A stretch of DNA of 64,000 nucleotides, taken from assembly GCA_026129255.1 (NCBI GenBank), contig JAHCIJ010000001.1, forward strand, positions 644,965-708,964, read 5' to 3'. Positions within the stretch are counted from its first letter, which is position 1; every line of letters starts with the position of its first letter. The DNA is from Anaerolineales bacterium (GTDB taxonomy: Bacteria > Chloroflexota > Anaerolineae > Anaerolineales > UBA11579). The notes below the pieces were generated by a model. The model saw nothing but the letters and a program-made list of their open reading frames with translations. It searched no databases and was not told where the DNA came from. The position numbers and the translations under genes were made by a program. Below are positions 42,512 through 52,035 of the stretch, piece by piece.

Positions 42512-43423
42512 ATGAAAATCGTCATGATTGGTTTGGGCCGCATGGGCGGCAACATGAGCCGCCGCTTGCTCAAGGCTGGCCACGAGGTCGTGGGCTACAA
42601 CTTCACCGAGGAGGTCACCCGCCAGCTGCAGCAGGAGGCGGGCCTCCTGCCGGCCACGTCGCTGGCCGAGGCGGTGGCGCAGCTCGAGGCGCCGCGCGCC
42701 GTGTGGCTGATGCTGCCCGCTGGCGAGGCCACCGAGAGCACCATCGATGCGCTGGCGGGCATGCTATCCGCCGGTGACGCCATCATTGATGGCGGCAACG
42801 CCAATTTTCGTGACAGCATGCGCCGCGCAGCCAAGCTGGCTGAGCACGGCATCGACTTTGTGGATGTCGGCGTCAGCGGTGGTGTGTGGGGGTTGGAGAA
42901 TGGCTATGGGCTGATGATCGGCGGGGAGGCTGCTGCCGTCGGCCGCCTGGAGCCTATTTTCACGTCCCTGGCGCCTGCCCAGGACAAGGGTTGGGGCCGC
43001 GTCGGCCCCAGTGGCGCCGGGCACTACGTCAAGATGGTGCACAACGGCATCGAGTATGGCCTGATGCAGGCTTACGCTGAGGGCTTCGAACTCATGGCCA
43101 CCAAAGAGGACTTTGCGCTGGATGTGCACCAGATCGCCGAGATGTGGCGGCACGGTACGGTGGTGCGCTCCTGGTTGCTGGATCTGACGGCGCGTGCACT
43201 GGAATCTGACGCCAAGCTCACAGATATCGCTGGTTATGTAGAAGATTCTGGCGAAGGACGCTGGACCGTTTTTGAGGCCATCCACCAGGATGTATCGGCG
43301 CCGGTAATCACACTTTCGCTGATGCAGCGCTTTGCCAGCCGCAAGCCGGAAAGCTATGCCAACAAGCTCATCGCTGCCCTGCGTAACCAATTCGGCGGGC
43401 ACGCTGTCAAGAAGGCCGAATGA
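42512..43423 (+). CDS. gnd: 6-phosphogluconate dehydrogenase, short type
   Basis: 303 residues from ATG 42512 with AGGAG. Oxidative decarboxylation of 6-phosphogluconate to ribulose 5-phosphate. Motifs: [19 protein letters not shown] (Rossmann), [34 protein letters not shown], and the catalytic Lys region [19 protein letters not shown]. The ~300-residue form, related to YqeC/GntZ-type enzymes, is often NAD-dependent; the cofactor is not certain. Overlaps zwf by 4 nt (ATGA). Confidence 0.96.
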   Translation: MKIVMIGLGRMGGNMSRRLLKAGHEVVGYNFTEEVTRQLQQEAGLLPATSLAEAVAQLEAPRAVWLMLPAGEATESTIDALAGMLSAGDAIIDGGNANFRDSMRRAAKLAEHGIDFVDVGVSGGVWGLENGYGLMIGGEAAAVGRLEPIFTSLAPAQDKGWGRVGPSGAGHYVKMVHNGIEYGLMQAYAEGFELMATKEDFALDVHQIAEMWRHGTVVRSWLLDLTARALESDAKLTDIAGYVEDSGEGRWTVFEAIHQDVSAPVITLSLMQRFASRKPESYANKLIAALRNQFGGHAVKKAE

Positions 43424-44988
43424 GCGCTGCCAAAGCCCAAGGCCAGGCCAAAGGTCAAGCCAAAGGCCTGGCCAAAGGCCAAGCCAAAGGCTATAACGGC
43501 CGCAAACCAGGCGCCACGGCGCTGGTCATCTTTGGTATCACAGGCGACCTAGCGCACCGCAAGCTGGTACCGGCGCTGTACCAGCTTGCCGTAGACGGCC
43601 AGCTGCCCGAGGACGCCAACATCATCGGTGTGGGCCGCCGCGAGTGGACCGACGACAAGCTGCGCAACGAGATGCGTGTAGCCATAGAGGAGTTTGCGCG
43701 TCTGAAGCCAATAGACGAAGCCGCGCTGGCTCATTTGCTCGGCCGCATGCACTACGTCTATGGTGACTTTGGTGAGAAGCCGGGCTATGCGCGCCTCAAA
43801 ACTCGCCTGGAAGAGCTGGGCGCGTACAACCGCCTGTACTACCTGGCTACGCCACCCAGCGTATACGAAACGATCATCTCCAATCTAGGCGAGAGCGGCT
43901 TGTCCAGCAATGAAAGCGGCTGGACGCGTATCATCGTGGAGAAGCCCTACGGGCACGACCTGGCCTCCGCCCAAGAGCTGGAAGCCATGATCCACACCGT
44001 TTTTGACGAAGAGCAGATCTATCGCATTGACCATTACCTTGGCAAAGAGACCGTCCAGAACATCTTGTTCTTCCGCTTTGCCAATGGCATTTTTGAGCCG
44101 CTGTGGAACCGCCGCTATGTCAATTGTGTGCAGATCACGGTTGCCGAGACCATCGGCGTAGATGGCCGCGCGGCTTATTTTGACAGCGCGGGAGTGATCC
44201 GCGACATCGTGCAGAACCACGCCCTGCAGCTGCTCACCCTCACCGCTATGGAATCGCCGGTGGCGTTCAATGCCGATGCCGTGCGCGATGAGAAGGTCAA
44301 GGTGCTGCGCGCCCTGCGCCCGCTCACCGGAGACGAAGCGTTGCATAGCACGCTGCGCGCCCAGTATGCCGCGGGTAAACAGGATGGCAAGAAAGTAGAC
44401 GCCTATTTAGACCATGAGGGCGTGGCCAAGAATTCGCAGACAGAAACTTTCCTGGCGATGCGCGTAGCCATCGACAATTGGCGCTGGGCGGGTGTGCCCT
44501 TCTTCATTCGCTCCGGCAAGCATTTGGCCGAGCGCGTCACCGAGATCGCCATCCAGTATCGCCAGGTGCCCCTGGCCCTGTTCGGCGCACAGAACATGGC
44601 AGGCGATGCGCCCAACCGGCTGGTGCTCAACATCCAGCCGGACGAAGGCATCACGCTGACCTTCGGCGCCAAGGTGCCCGGGCCGGCCAACAAGCTCAAG
44701 TCGGTCAAGATGGATTTTTCGTACGCCGAAGCCTTTGGCACCAGCACGCCGGAGGCGTATGAGCGCCTGCTGCAGGACTGCATTCACGGCGATGCTACGC
44801 TGTTCACGCGTAGTGATGAAGTGCTGGAAGCGTGGAAATTTATTGATGGCGTATTGCAGGCCTGGAAACAGCAGCCCAGCCGCAAGCTGCCGCAGTACGC
44901 ACCGGGCAGCTGGGGGCCAGATGAGAACGACAAGTTCATTGCCGAGCACGGCCACCGCTGGCGTGAAATGGTGCAGCTACAGGGATAG
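43420..44988 (+). CDS. zwf: Glucose-6-phosphate 1-dehydrogenase with repeat N-tail
   Basis: 522 residues. Oxidises glucose-6-P to 6-phosphogluconolactone, making NADPH. Nucleotide-binding [20 protein letters not shown], active-site [20 protein letters not shown] and the substrate/cofactor blocks [10 protein letters not shown] and [17 protein letters not shown] are intact. Residues about 4-24 are an unusual extension of repeated GQAK/GLAK units not found in standard enzymes, making a basic, flexible tail. Coupled to gnd. Confidence 0.97.
   Translation: MSAAKAQGQAKGQAKGLAKGQAKGYNGRKPGATALVIFGITGDLAHRKLVPALYQLAVDGQLPEDANIIGVGRREWTDDKLRNEMRVAIEEFARLKPIDEAALAHLLGRMHYVYGDFGEKPGYARLKTRLEELGAYNRLYYLATPPSVYETIISNLGESGLSSNESGWTRIIVEKPYGHDLASAQELEAMIHTVFDEEQIYRIDHYLGKETVQNILFFRFANGIFEPLWNRRYVNCVQITVAETIGVDGRAAYFDSAGVIRDIVQNHALQLLTLTAMESPVAFNADAVRDEKVKVLRALRPLTGDEALHSTLRAQYAAGKQDGKKVDAYLDHEGVAKNSQTETFLAMRVAIDNWRWAGVPFFIRSGKHLAERVTEIAIQYRQVPLALFGAQNMAGDAPNRLVLNIQPDEGITLTFGAKVPGPANKLKSVKMDFSYAEAFGTSTPEAYERLLQDCIHGDATLFTRSDEVLEAWKFIDGVLQAWKQQPSRKLPQYAPGSWGPDENDKFIAEHGHRWREMVQLQG
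43436..43492 (+). repeat. Tandem (GQ/GL)AK-coding repeat at zwf start
   Basis: About four to five near-identical 12-nt units of the type GGCCAAGCCAAA encode the N-terminal tail of Zwf. A slippage-prone tract. Confidence 0.8.
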
Positions 44989-45007
44989 TGCCAGTAGGCT
45001 AGCCAGA

Positions 45008-45619
45008 CTAGGCGAGATCGAGCGCTTGCAAGAAGTTGAGCGTAATGCGCGCGGTGATGCCCCACAACAGCTCGCGGTCATAGTGGCTGAAGTACACCAC
45101 CTGCACGGGCGTGCCGTTAGGCGCCGTGCGCTCGCGCTCCTCGCGGTTGGCCGGGTCGGCCAGCCAGGGCAGCGGGATGGTGAAGATGCGCTGCACTTCG
45201 CCAGGCTGCGGATCGAGCTTGATCGGCCATGGGATCACGCCCACCACGGGGGTCACGCGGTAGCTACTGATCGTAATAAAGTCTTCTAAGTTTCCAAGCA
45301 AACGCACCTGCTCTGGCGCCAGGTTGATCTCTTCCTGCGCTTCGCGCAGCGCGGCCTGCGCCGCGCTGGCATCGTCTGGCTCTACGCGGCCGCCGGGGAA
45401 GGCAACCTGGCCGCTGTGCATATCGCCCTCGTGCACCGAACGCAGAATATAGAGCAGGTGCCACTCGTCGTCCTGGCGCAGCAGCGGCAATAGCACCGCG
45501 GCCGGGCGCGGCTCGCGCACCGCATAGCCCTCGTTCATCACGCCGATGCTGGGGTCGGCCAGGCGGGCGGCCAGGCGCGCCTGGATGTCTTCTTCGCTGA
45601 GGTTGGGGATGCTGGCCAT
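45008..45619 (-). CDS. Nudix hydrolase (CoA pyrophosphatase-like)
   Basis: 203 residues from ATG 45619, 1 nt after the previous gene's stop. Nudix box: GGRVEPDDASAAQAALREAQ followed by EE. The lead-in MHSGQVAFPGG and the following LLGNLEDFITISSYRVTPVVG match the NudL/YeaB group that cleaves CoA and its derivatives. C-terminus LLWGITARITLNFLQ is also typical. Last gene of a five-gene-direction cluster with TrmI. Confidence 0.92.
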   Translation of the reverse strand: MASIPNLSEEDIQARLAARLADPSIGVMNEGYAVREPRPAAVLLPLLRQDDEWHLLYILRSVHEGDMHSGQVAFPGGRVEPDDASAAQAALREAQEEINLAPEQVRLLGNLEDFITISSYRVTPVVGVIPWPIKLDPQPGEVQRIFTIPLPWLADPANREERERTAPNGTPVQVVYFSHYDRELLWGITARITLNFLQALDLA

Positions 45620-45620
45620 A

Positions 45621-46211
45621 TCAGACGACGAGTACGACGCTGCCACAATAGCGGCAGCTTTGGGCGCGCCCAGCCGCCAAGGGCTCCAGGCTGCCGTGCG
45701 CGCCACAGTACGGGCAGGTGTCGCTCTTGGTGGGCGCGGCGGGCAAAGGCTGCGGCGTGGTGTCTGCCAGCCAGGCGGCCAGCTGCTCGGCGGGCTGTGC
45801 TTGCTGAGCGGCGCGCAGCTCAGCGATATAGCGTTGTCCCTCGTGGTGCAGCACAGCCCAGCGCTCCTGGCTGGCTAGCAACTCCAGCCCGCGGCGGGCA
45901 GCGAGCAGTGAGGCTTCGGTCTTTTCGCCCAGCAGGTAGGCGTGCGCCGCTTGCAGGAACAGCATCGGCGCAGGATACAGGATGTCGCGATCGTAGGCGC
46001 GGTTGGCCATATCTTCAAAGAGCACACCGGCATTAATATGATCGCCGATGCCCAGCAGGTGATTGGCGCGCCGCAGCTCTTTTTGCTGGCGCGGGTTGAG
46101 CGAACGCCCGGCCACCAGCGGGCCGCGCGGCTTGCGTTCCTTGAAGGCCTTCATGCGTTCAGCCAGCGGCCGGCGCGCGTAGCGGAAGCGGCGGCGAGGA
46201 TTATCCGCCAT
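45621..46211 (-). CDS. Basic protein with C-terminal zinc ribbon
   Basis: 196 residues from ATG 46211. Basic N-terminus (NPRRRFRYARRPLAERMKAF) suggests RNA or membrane contact; the centre is helical and TPR-like (APMLFLQAAHAYLLGEKTEA); the C-terminus has CPYCG and CRYCG pairs. No family recognised. Start overlaps trmI by 11 nt. Confidence 0.75.
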   Translation of the reverse strand: MADNPRRRFRYARRPLAERMKAFKERKPRGPLVAGRSLNPRQQKELRRANHLLGIGDHINAGVLFEDMANRAYDRDILYPAPMLFLQAAHAYLLGEKTEASLLAARRGLELLASQERWAVLHHEGQRYIAELRAAQQAQPAEQLAAWLADTTPQPLPAAPTKSDTCPYCGAHGSLEPLAAGRAQSCRYCGSVVLVV

Positions 46212-47010
46212 GCGTTTCTCCGTCCTGGCCCTCGGCCACGCGCCGTGCAAAGATGAGGAAGCCGGTGTGCGCCACCATAGTGTCTGCCGGGCGCAGGCGG
46301 CCCGGGACGGGCTTGTAATAGCGGTGCATCAGCTCAGACACTTCTACAAAGCCGAAGTGGTGCTCCTTGAGCGCGGCCAGCAAATTATTGACCTGATTGG
46401 TGGTGGGCAGAATGCTGCCCAGAAAGCCGCCGGGCAGCAGGGCCGCCCGCGCCTGGGCCAAATACTCTTCGGGATTGGGTAGGTCGAGGAACAGGGCGCG
46501 TACTCCGCTCTCATGGAAGCCTTCGGCAATGTCGTGCAGGTGCAGAGTCACGCGTTCTGCCAATCCCACGCGCACCAGGTTGCGGCGCGCCATGTCCTGC
46601 GCCTCGGGGCGGCGTTCGTAGCTGTAAATGTGGCCCTCGCGGCCCACGCTGTGCGCCAGCGCCACGGTGAGCGCACCGGAGCCGGTGCCCGCTTCGATGA
46701 CCTGGCTGCCCGACCCGATGCCCATGTTGAGCAGAATGTAGCCGATGTCCTTTGGATAGACCACCTGGCTGGCGCGTTCCATATCGCGTAGCACATCATC
46801 CAGCGCGGGTTGCAGCAGCGTGAACACTTTGCCGAGGTGGGTGGTGACTTGTGAGCCCCACTCGCGGCCGATCAGCGCTTCGTGCGCGATAACGCCGTGC
46901 ATGCTCTGCACACGTTCGCCGGGGGTGAGGATGACTGAGAGGGAGTGATTGCGCGGGCCGAGCAGGTAGGCCAGGTCGCCAGCGCGGGCATGGCTGTCTT
47001 CGTTACTCAT
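46201..47010 (-). CDS. trmI: tRNA (adenine-58-N1)-methyltransferase TrmI
   Basis: 269 residues. Short N-terminal beta domain (YLLGPRNHSLSVILTPGERV), then PKDIGYILLNMGIGSGSQVIEAGTGSGALTVAL (substrate and SAM motifs), EFHE-like GFHESGVRALFLDLPNPEEY (motif IV, DLPNP) and the C-terminal MHRYYKPVPGRLRP. Methylates A58 in the T-loop of tRNA. It overlaps the small membrane-protein gene upstream by 8 nt. Confidence 0.93.
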   Translation of the reverse strand: MSNEDSHARAGDLAYLLGPRNHSLSVILTPGERVQSMHGVIAHEALIGREWGSQVTTHLGKVFTLLQPALDDVLRDMERASQVVYPKDIGYILLNMGIGSGSQVIEAGTGSGALTVALAHSVGREGHIYSYERRPEAQDMARRNLVRVGLAERVTLHLHDIAEGFHESGVRALFLDLPNPEEYLAQARAALLPGGFLGSILPTTNQVNNLLAALKEHHFGFVEVSELMHRYYKPVPGRLRPADTMVAHTGFLIFARRVAEGQDGETHGG

Positions 47011-47269
47011 GTGGCCGCACGACGAAGACCCAGTGCCCGAAGAACACCGCTACCAGACTGGCCAGCACGGCCGCGCCCAGGTACAGCGGGCCGAGGCGAA
47101 ACAGGGTGAAGTTTAGTTGCTGGGCCAGGATGTGGCCGCTCCAGAAGCCCGCCCAGGCCAGGCCGAGGTATAGCAGCAGGCGCCCCATGCCGCCACCGCG
47201 CCACAGGTGGAACCCTGCGCCGAGCAGCGTGGCAATGGTGGCTCCGAGGACGAATGAAGGTAGGGTCAT
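47003..47269 (-). CDS. Small three-helix membrane protein
   Basis: 88 residues with about three hydrophobic helices (VLGATIATLLGAGFHLW, LLLYLGLAWAGFWSG, LGAAVLASLVAVFFGHWVFV). No family recognised. First gene of the operon with trmI, with an 8-nt overlap. Confidence 0.72.
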   Translation of the reverse strand: MTLPSFVLGATIATLLGAGFHLWRGGGMGRLLLYLGLAWAGFWSGHILAQQLNFTLFRLGPLYLGAAVLASLVAVFFGHWVFVVRPHE

Positions 47270-47281
47270 TGCAATTTCTAG

Positions 47282-47391
47282 GTCATTCCGAGGGAGCGAA
47301 GCGACTGAGGAATCCTTTAGGTCAAAAAAAGTGGGGTGCTATTCTGCCCTAAAGGATTCCTCCCCTTCGCTACGCTACGGGTCGGAATGAC
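47282..47391. repeat. GTCATTCCGA palindromic repeat, copy 2
   Basis: GTCATTCCGAGGGAGCGAAG...AGGAATCCTTTAGG mirrored by CCTAAAGGATTCCTCC...TCGGAATGAC. Fills the gap between mnmA (stop at 47395) and the small membrane-protein gene. Confidence 0.8.
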
Positions 47392-47394
47392 AGC

Positions 47395-48534
47395 TTAGTG
47401 CATATCCAAGAGTGTAATTGATTCAGGCGCAGGGCGATTTAGTTTTCTGTCTTCCACTACGGCCGCAGCCGAGATCAAGCCGCCGCCCAGTACCTCGCCA
47501 TCTACGTAGATGACCGCCGCCTGACCGGGCGTGATGTCACGCAGGGGCTGGGCGAAGCGAATGGCGCTGCGGCCGTCTGCCAGCGGCGTAACGCGGGCGG
47601 CCACCTTGCGGGCGCTGTAGCGGATCTTGACTTCAGCATCAAACGGTTGCGCCGGCGCCGCGCCGCTGACCCACTGCATGGGCTCGGTCAGCAGTTGGCT
47701 GCCACCCAGGTCTTCTTCAAAGCCCACAATGAGTTGGTTGCGGGCGGTGTCTTTGGCGATGACATACAGCGGGCGGGCGGCCGGGATGCCTAGCCCCTTG
47801 CGCTGGCCGATGGTGTAGTGCGCCAGGCCACTGTGCTCGCCGAGTGCTTCGCCGTTTACACCCACGATGGCGCCGGGTTGCGCCAGCTGCGGCTGGTGGC
47901 GGTGCAGGAAGTCGCGATAATCCTGCCCACCCAAGAAGCACAGGTCCATACTCTCTTTGGAGGTGGCCGCAGGCAGCTTAAGCTCGGCGGCAATGGCACG
48001 CACTTCTGGCTTGGTCAGCTCGCCCAGCGGGAACAGGGCGTGCTGCAGCTTGGCCTGGTTGAGCACATGCAACACATAGGATTGATCCTTGTGCGTATCG
48101 ATGGCTTCAAACAGGCGCACCGGTTCGCCAGGATTGCGCGTGAGGCGTACGTAGTGGCCGGTGGCCATGTAGTCGGCGCCCAGGGCCAGGGCGCGGTTGA
48201 GCAAATACTCCCAGCGGATCTCGCGGTTGCAAGCCAGGCAGGGGTTGGGTGTGCCGCCACTGGCATAGCCATCCAGGAAGCTCTGCACCACAACCTCGCG
48301 GAAACTCTCCTGGGCGTTGATGGCATAGAAGGGGATGCCCAGCTGGCCCGCTACGCGGCGCGCTACGCTCATGGACGCCGGCGTGCAGCAGCGGTTACTG
48401 GCGGCGCGGCCTGGCTCGCTCCACAGGCGCAGCATCATGCCGATGACTTCATAGCCCTGTTGTTGCAGCAGTGCGGCAGCCACTGAGCTGTCCACACCGC
48501 CGCTCATGGCGACGACGACTTTGGGCTTAGTCAT
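47395..48534 (-). CDS. mnmA: tRNA-specific 2-thiouridylase MnmA
   Basis: 379 residues from ATG 48534. ATP-pyrophosphatase P-loop AMSGGVDSSVAAALL, catalytic NPCLACNREIRW (first Cys) and SKESMDLCFLGGQDYRDFL (second Cys), TGHYVRLTRN, and the C-terminal PGQAAVIYVDGEVLGGG. Puts sulfur on U34 of Lys/Glu/Gln tRNAs. The cysteine desulfurase gene just upstream is its likely sulfur source. Confidence 0.97.
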   Translation of the reverse strand: MTKPKVVVAMSGGVDSSVAAALLQQQGYEVIGMMLRLWSEPGRAASNRCCTPASMSVARRVAGQLGIPFYAINAQESFREVVVQSFLDGYASGGTPNPCLACNREIRWEYLLNRALALGADYMATGHYVRLTRNPGEPVRLFEAIDTHKDQSYVLHVLNQAKLQHALFPLGELTKPEVRAIAAELKLPAATSKESMDLCFLGGQDYRDFLHRHQPQLAQPGAIVGVNGEALGEHSGLAHYTIGQRKGLGIPAARPLYVIAKDTARNQLIVGFEEDLGGSQLLTEPMQWVSGAAPAQPFDAEVKIRYSARKVAARVTPLADGRSAIRFAQPLRDITPGQAAVIYVDGEVLGGGLISAAAVVEDRKLNRPAPESITLLDMH

Positions 48535-48550
48535 CAAAGCAATCCTTAGT

Positions 48551-48634
48551 CCACAGATAAACACAGATGCTTAAGGCGATGAAATCAGATGAATCTATCT
48601 GCTTTATCGGGTTTGTTTCTGTGTTCATCTGTGG
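48551..48634. repeat. CCACAGATAAACACAGA repeat, copy 2
   Basis: CCACAGATAAACACAGA (48551-48567) mirrored by TCTGTGTTCATCTGTGG (48618-48634). Contains the TGA (48625-48627) of the desulfurase gene. Confidence 0.8.
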
Positions 48635-49800
48635 ATTCTTTCCAGCTTGCGGGCACGTTCCACTAAGGCAGGCAGGGCGGCCAGTAGTGCGTCCACATCG
48701 TCTGCGCTGCTGTGCTTGCCCAGCGTGATGCGCAGCGAGCCTTCGGCCCACTCCGGCGTAATGCCCATCGCCAGCAGGACTTCGCTGGGCTGCGGGTCGC
48801 CGGTCTTGCAGGCCGAGCCGGAGGAACAGGCGAAGCCAGCATCGTCCAACAGCATGAGCAGCGCATTGCCGTCCACACCCTTGAAGACAAAGCTGGCGTG
48901 GTTCGCCAACCGGTTGGTAGGATGGCCCGTCAAACGCGAATCTGGAATTTGTTCCAGAATGGTCGTGATGATGTTGTCTCGCCAATCGATTAATCGATTA
49001 ATCGATTGGCTGATTTCGGCTTGTGCAATTTCAAACGCCTCAGCCATGCCGACGATATACGGCACGTTGTGCGTCCCGGCCCGCAGGCCGCTCTCGTGGC
49101 TGCCGCCGGTCTGCGTGGCCCGCAGCGGCGTACCGGCGCGCACATACAGCACACCGGTGCCTTTAGGTCCGTAGAGCTTGTGGGCGCCCAGGCTGAGCAA
49201 GTCGATCCCCAGGTCGTCTACGTTGAGTGGCAGATAGGCTGGAGCTTGCACCGCATCGCTGTGCAGCGGCACGCAGCGCTCGCGGCAAATGGCGGCGATC
49301 TCAGCGATGGAGTTGATCGTGCCCACTTCGTTGTTGGCCAGGATGACCGAGACCAGCGCTGTGTCCGGCGTGAGCAGCCGGGCCACATCGTGCGGGTGTA
49401 CCTGGCCGTATTCGTCTACCGGCAGCAGGGTGAGCTCAAAGCCAAATTCGCTGGCCAGCTGCTCAGCTGTGCGCGCCACGGCGGGGTGCTCCACTGGGCT
49501 GACCAGCAGCCGGTTTGCGCCCCGCTGGCGGCGGGCGGCCAGAGCTGCGCCGCGCAGCGCCAGGTTGTCGCTCTCCGTGCCGCCAGAGGTGAACAGCAGC
49601 TCCTCGGGCTGGCAGCCCAGGGCGGCGGCCAGGCGGCCGCGCGCATGCTCTACGGCTGCCTCAGCGCGCTGGCCGTAGCCGTGCACCGAAGACGGGTTGC
49701 CGAATTCAGCCTCAAAGTAGGGTTGCATCGCCTGCCAGACACGCGGGTCGAGCGGCGTGGTGGCGGCATGATCCAAATAGCGGCGCATGGGCGCGTTCAT
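48625..49800 (-). CDS. Cysteine desulfurase (NifS/IscS type)
   Basis: 391 residues. PLP enzyme releasing sulfur from cysteine. Motifs: YLDHAATTPLD, TSGGTESDNLAL, SVILANNEVGTI, HSDAVQAPAYLPL, the PLP-Lys in LSLGAHKLYGPKGTG and the loop Cys in GFACSSGSACKTGDPQPSE. A 30-bp perfect palindrome in the coding region encodes about QSINRLIDW. TATAAT lies 8 nt before ATG 49800. The end of the protein and its stop are in a dispersed repeat. Paired with mnmA. Confidence 0.95.
   Translation of the reverse strand: MNAPMRRYLDHAATTPLDPRVWQAMQPYFEAEFGNPSSVHGYGQRAEAAVEHARGRLAAALGCQPEELLFTSGGTESDNLALRGAALAARRQRGANRLLVSPVEHPAVARTAEQLASEFGFELTLLPVDEYGQVHPHDVARLLTPDTALVSVILANNEVGTINSIAEIAAICRERCVPLHSDAVQAPAYLPLNVDDLGIDLLSLGAHKLYGPKGTGVLYVRAGTPLRATQTGGSHESGLRAGTHNVPYIVGMAEAFEIAQAEISQSINRLIDWRDNIITTILEQIPDSRLTGHPTNRLANHASFVFKGVDGNALLMLLDDAGFACSSGSACKTGDPQPSEVLLAMGITPEWAEGSLRITLGKHSSADDVDALLAALPALVERARKLERIHR
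48981..49010. repeat. 30-bp perfect palindrome in desulfurase gene
   Basis: GCCAATCGATTAATC mirrored by GATTAATCGATTGGC. Built of the same ATTAATCGATTGG words as the intergenic repeat near 16.5 kb, but in-frame inside a gene. Confidence 0.88.
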
Positions 49801-49808
49801 CGCCAGAG

Positions 49809-49814
49809 ATTATA
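49809..49814 (-). promoter_or_regulatory. -10 box of desulfurase-mnmA
   Basis: TATAAT on the minus strand, 8 nt before ATG 49800; leaderless type. Confidence 0.5.
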
Positions 49815-49829
49815 GCGGGGTGTAAAGCC

Positions 49830-49901
49830 GAACCACAAAGACACAAAGGGCACAAAGTTTTTGTTTGCCGCTATCTGTGTGCATCTGCGTTTATCTGTGG
49901 G
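49830..49901. repeat. Composite ACCACAAAGACACAAAG / TATCTGTGTGCATCTG repeat
   Basis: AACCACAAAGACACAAAGGG, then CACAAAG, TATCTGTGTGCATCTGCG and TTATCTGTGG. Related to copies at 1804 and 48551; lies between the desulfurase promoter and the GT39-type gene's stop. Confidence 0.6.
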
Positions 49902-49915
49902 CCGGCTCCCTGTTT

Positions 49916-51961
49916 TTATTCCAGCACCAGCTCGCGCACATGGATGTGATAGCCGTTGGCTGGCTCGGGTGCACTATCCTTGATCTCGATGTGCAGCTTG
50001 CTCAGCGCACTCTCCACGCTGGGCAACTCCAGCACTACGGTAGGATCGGAGGGCAAGCCGCTATAGACCTCGTGCAGGTCGTGCGTGCTGCCATCGGCAT
50101 AGGTCAGCACCAGCAGCACTTCAAACTCGTTCAGCCCGGCCAGGGTGAGCTCCAGCTGGCGGGGTTGTGGCGGCTCTGCGAACTCGAATTCGATCACCAG
50201 CGGGTTGTCACCCGCACCGCGCATCAGCGAATCAAAGTTGCCATCCAGCACATCCTCAATGCGGCCACTGTCCAGTGCAGAATAAGAGACCAACGCTGCC
50301 TGTGCGTTCCACTGCACCCATTGCGCTTCCAGCCCGGCGCTGGGCTGCACTACGCGCAGGCCTTGCACCGGTGCAGCGTAGAACATGGGCAGGCCGCCGC
50401 GGCTGGTGTACAGCTGCGCCGGGAAGCGCTCGCTGCACGCTTCCAGCTGGGCGGCGGGCAAGCTCTCGCGGTAGCTCCAGACCATCACAGCCGGGCCTTG
50501 CAGCGTTGCTTCCAGCGCGTTGCAGCTCAGCTCATCCGGCTGGATGTTGTGGAAATTCTGCGGGCGGTCGATCTCGTCCTGAATACTGATCGGCTCCGGC
50601 ATGCTGGACTCCCAGCAGCAGCCCACCAGGTACACCTGGGTGTTCTCAGGCAGCAGGTTGGCATAGTCGGTTATGTGGCGGGCGATCGGAGTGTTCTGGT
50701 ACGGCAGCCCGTGGATGTATGCGCCGAAGTAGCCCACCAGGTTGAGCACAGTGATGAGCAAGACAAGCACCGCGCTGGCGGCCACAGTCACAGCTTGGCT
50801 GAAGCGCGTGCGCAGCCAGGCGGCCAGTTGCCACAGGCCGCTGGCCACGAAGACATATGCCAGCGGTGCCGCGCCTACGGTGCGCGTGGCGGAGGGCACT
50901 TCCTGATTGTTGGCGATCACCAACATCGAAGGCACGTGCAATAGGGCGAACAGCACGAGCAGGATCAACCCTTCACGGCGGCGCGGCTGGCGTAGCCAGA
51001 ACCAGATACCCAGCAGGAACAATATGCCGCTGACTGCATCCAGATGGGGGCGATAGGCAATATTGACGCGGCTGATGCTGTCGCCCTTGAGGTTGTAGGC
51101 CGCGAAAGCTTTGAGCGCATTTTGCGCCAGCTGCCACAAGCCCTGCGCGCTGAGCACAAACTTGCCGCCCAGATAGCCTTCGGAGGTGAAGGCAACTGCA
51201 TTCTGCGAAACGATCCACGCATACGGCAGCGCCAGCAGAAGCAGCAGCGCCAGCACGTGCAACCAATCGCCAGCGGGTACGCGTGGCCCAGTGAAGTGCA
51301 GAATGGCCATCGCCAGCAGCAGGGCAGCCGGCAGCATGTAGGCGCCGGGGTAGGTGTACAGCCCGAGGATGGAGACCACGGCAGCCCACTGCAGCCAGCG
51401 GCGCTCGGGCTGCTGGATGTAGCGCACCAGCAGCCAGCCCAGCGCGGCGGCCAGCAGCGGCACCACGATGGGCACGTTGCCCAGGCGGCTGTGGATCAGC
51501 AGCCAGAAGGAGATGCCAGCGATGAAAGTAGCCAGTGTGGCGAAGGTGGAGTTGACCAGGCGGCGCGCCAGCGCATAGGTGAAGGCCAAAGCCCCCAGGC
51601 TGATGACTACCGAGCTGACTTTGAGGCTGAGGTAGTTGAGCCCCATCACCAACGCCGCCGGGGCAGCCAGGTAATGAAACAGTGGGCCTGTACTGAGTGG
51701 GATGTAGAACGGCCAGCGGCCAGTGACCACATCGCGCACGTAGATTGTGGCGGTGCTGATGTCGCCAAATACCTCGGCCTGCAGGCTCTCCAGCCGCCAG
51801 ACGCGTACGGCGACCACGGCCAGCACCATCAGCCAGAAGGCCGGGCCAGCCAGCTGCGGCAGCTGTTCCAGCCAGGCCGCCAGCCGCTTTTGTGCAGCCT
51901 GCCGCCGGGCGGGGCGGTGTGAACTGGCCTTTTTGGTTTGGCGGCGGGCTGCGGGGCTCAT
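49916..51961 (-). CDS. GT39-type membrane glycosyltransferase-like protein
   Basis: 681 residues. Basic N-terminus, then about ten or more membrane helices (about 37-440) with the acidic first loop (EVFGDISTATIYVRDVVTGR) and later SRLGNVPIVVPLLAAALGW of the ArnT/PMT-like superfamily, which use lipid-linked sugars. The outer C-terminal part (about 440-681) includes a beta-sandwich of discoidin type (ALDSGRIEDVLDGNFDSLMR...). The donor and acceptor are unknown. ATG 51961 has TATACT 7 nt upstream. Confidence 0.85.
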   Translation of the reverse strand: MSPAARRQTKKASSHRPARRQAAQKRLAAWLEQLPQLAGPAFWLMVLAVVAVRVWRLESLQAEVFGDISTATIYVRDVVTGRWPFYIPLSTGPLFHYLAAPAALVMGLNYLSLKVSSVVISLGALAFTYALARRLVNSTFATLATFIAGISFWLLIHSRLGNVPIVVPLLAAALGWLLVRYIQQPERRWLQWAAVVSILGLYTYPGAYMLPAALLLAMAILHFTGPRVPAGDWLHVLALLLLLALPYAWIVSQNAVAFTSEGYLGGKFVLSAQGLWQLAQNALKAFAAYNLKGDSISRVNIAYRPHLDAVSGILFLLGIWFWLRQPRRREGLILLVLFALLHVPSMLVIANNQEVPSATRTVGAAPLAYVFVASGLWQLAAWLRTRFSQAVTVAASAVLVLLITVLNLVGYFGAYIHGLPYQNTPIARHITDYANLLPENTQVYLVGCCWESSMPEPISIQDEIDRPQNFHNIQPDELSCNALEATLQGPAVMVWSYRESLPAAQLEACSERFPAQLYTSRGGLPMFYAAPVQGLRVVQPSAGLEAQWVQWNAQAALVSYSALDSGRIEDVLDGNFDSLMRGAGDNPLVIEFEFAEPPQPRQLELTLAGLNEFEVLLVLTYADGSTHDLHEVYSGLPSDPTVVLELPSVESALSKLHIEIKDSAPEPANGYHIHVRELVLE

Positions 51962-51968
51962 ACCCGCC

Positions 51969-51974
51969 AGTATA
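51969..51974 (-). promoter_or_regulatory. -10 box of GT39-type gene
   Basis: TATACT on the minus strand, 7 nt before ATG 51961; leaderless type. Confidence 0.4.
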
Positions 51975-52035
51975 CGAGAAACAGCCAGACCGGGGAGCCT
52001 GGCTAGCGCCTATAATGAGACATACTGGCTGCGCT

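Noticed and set aside
48981..49010. AATCGATT repeats in the desulfurase gene as a CRISPR or operator array
   Set aside because: There are no spacers, and the stretch is a single perfect palindrome within a coding frame.
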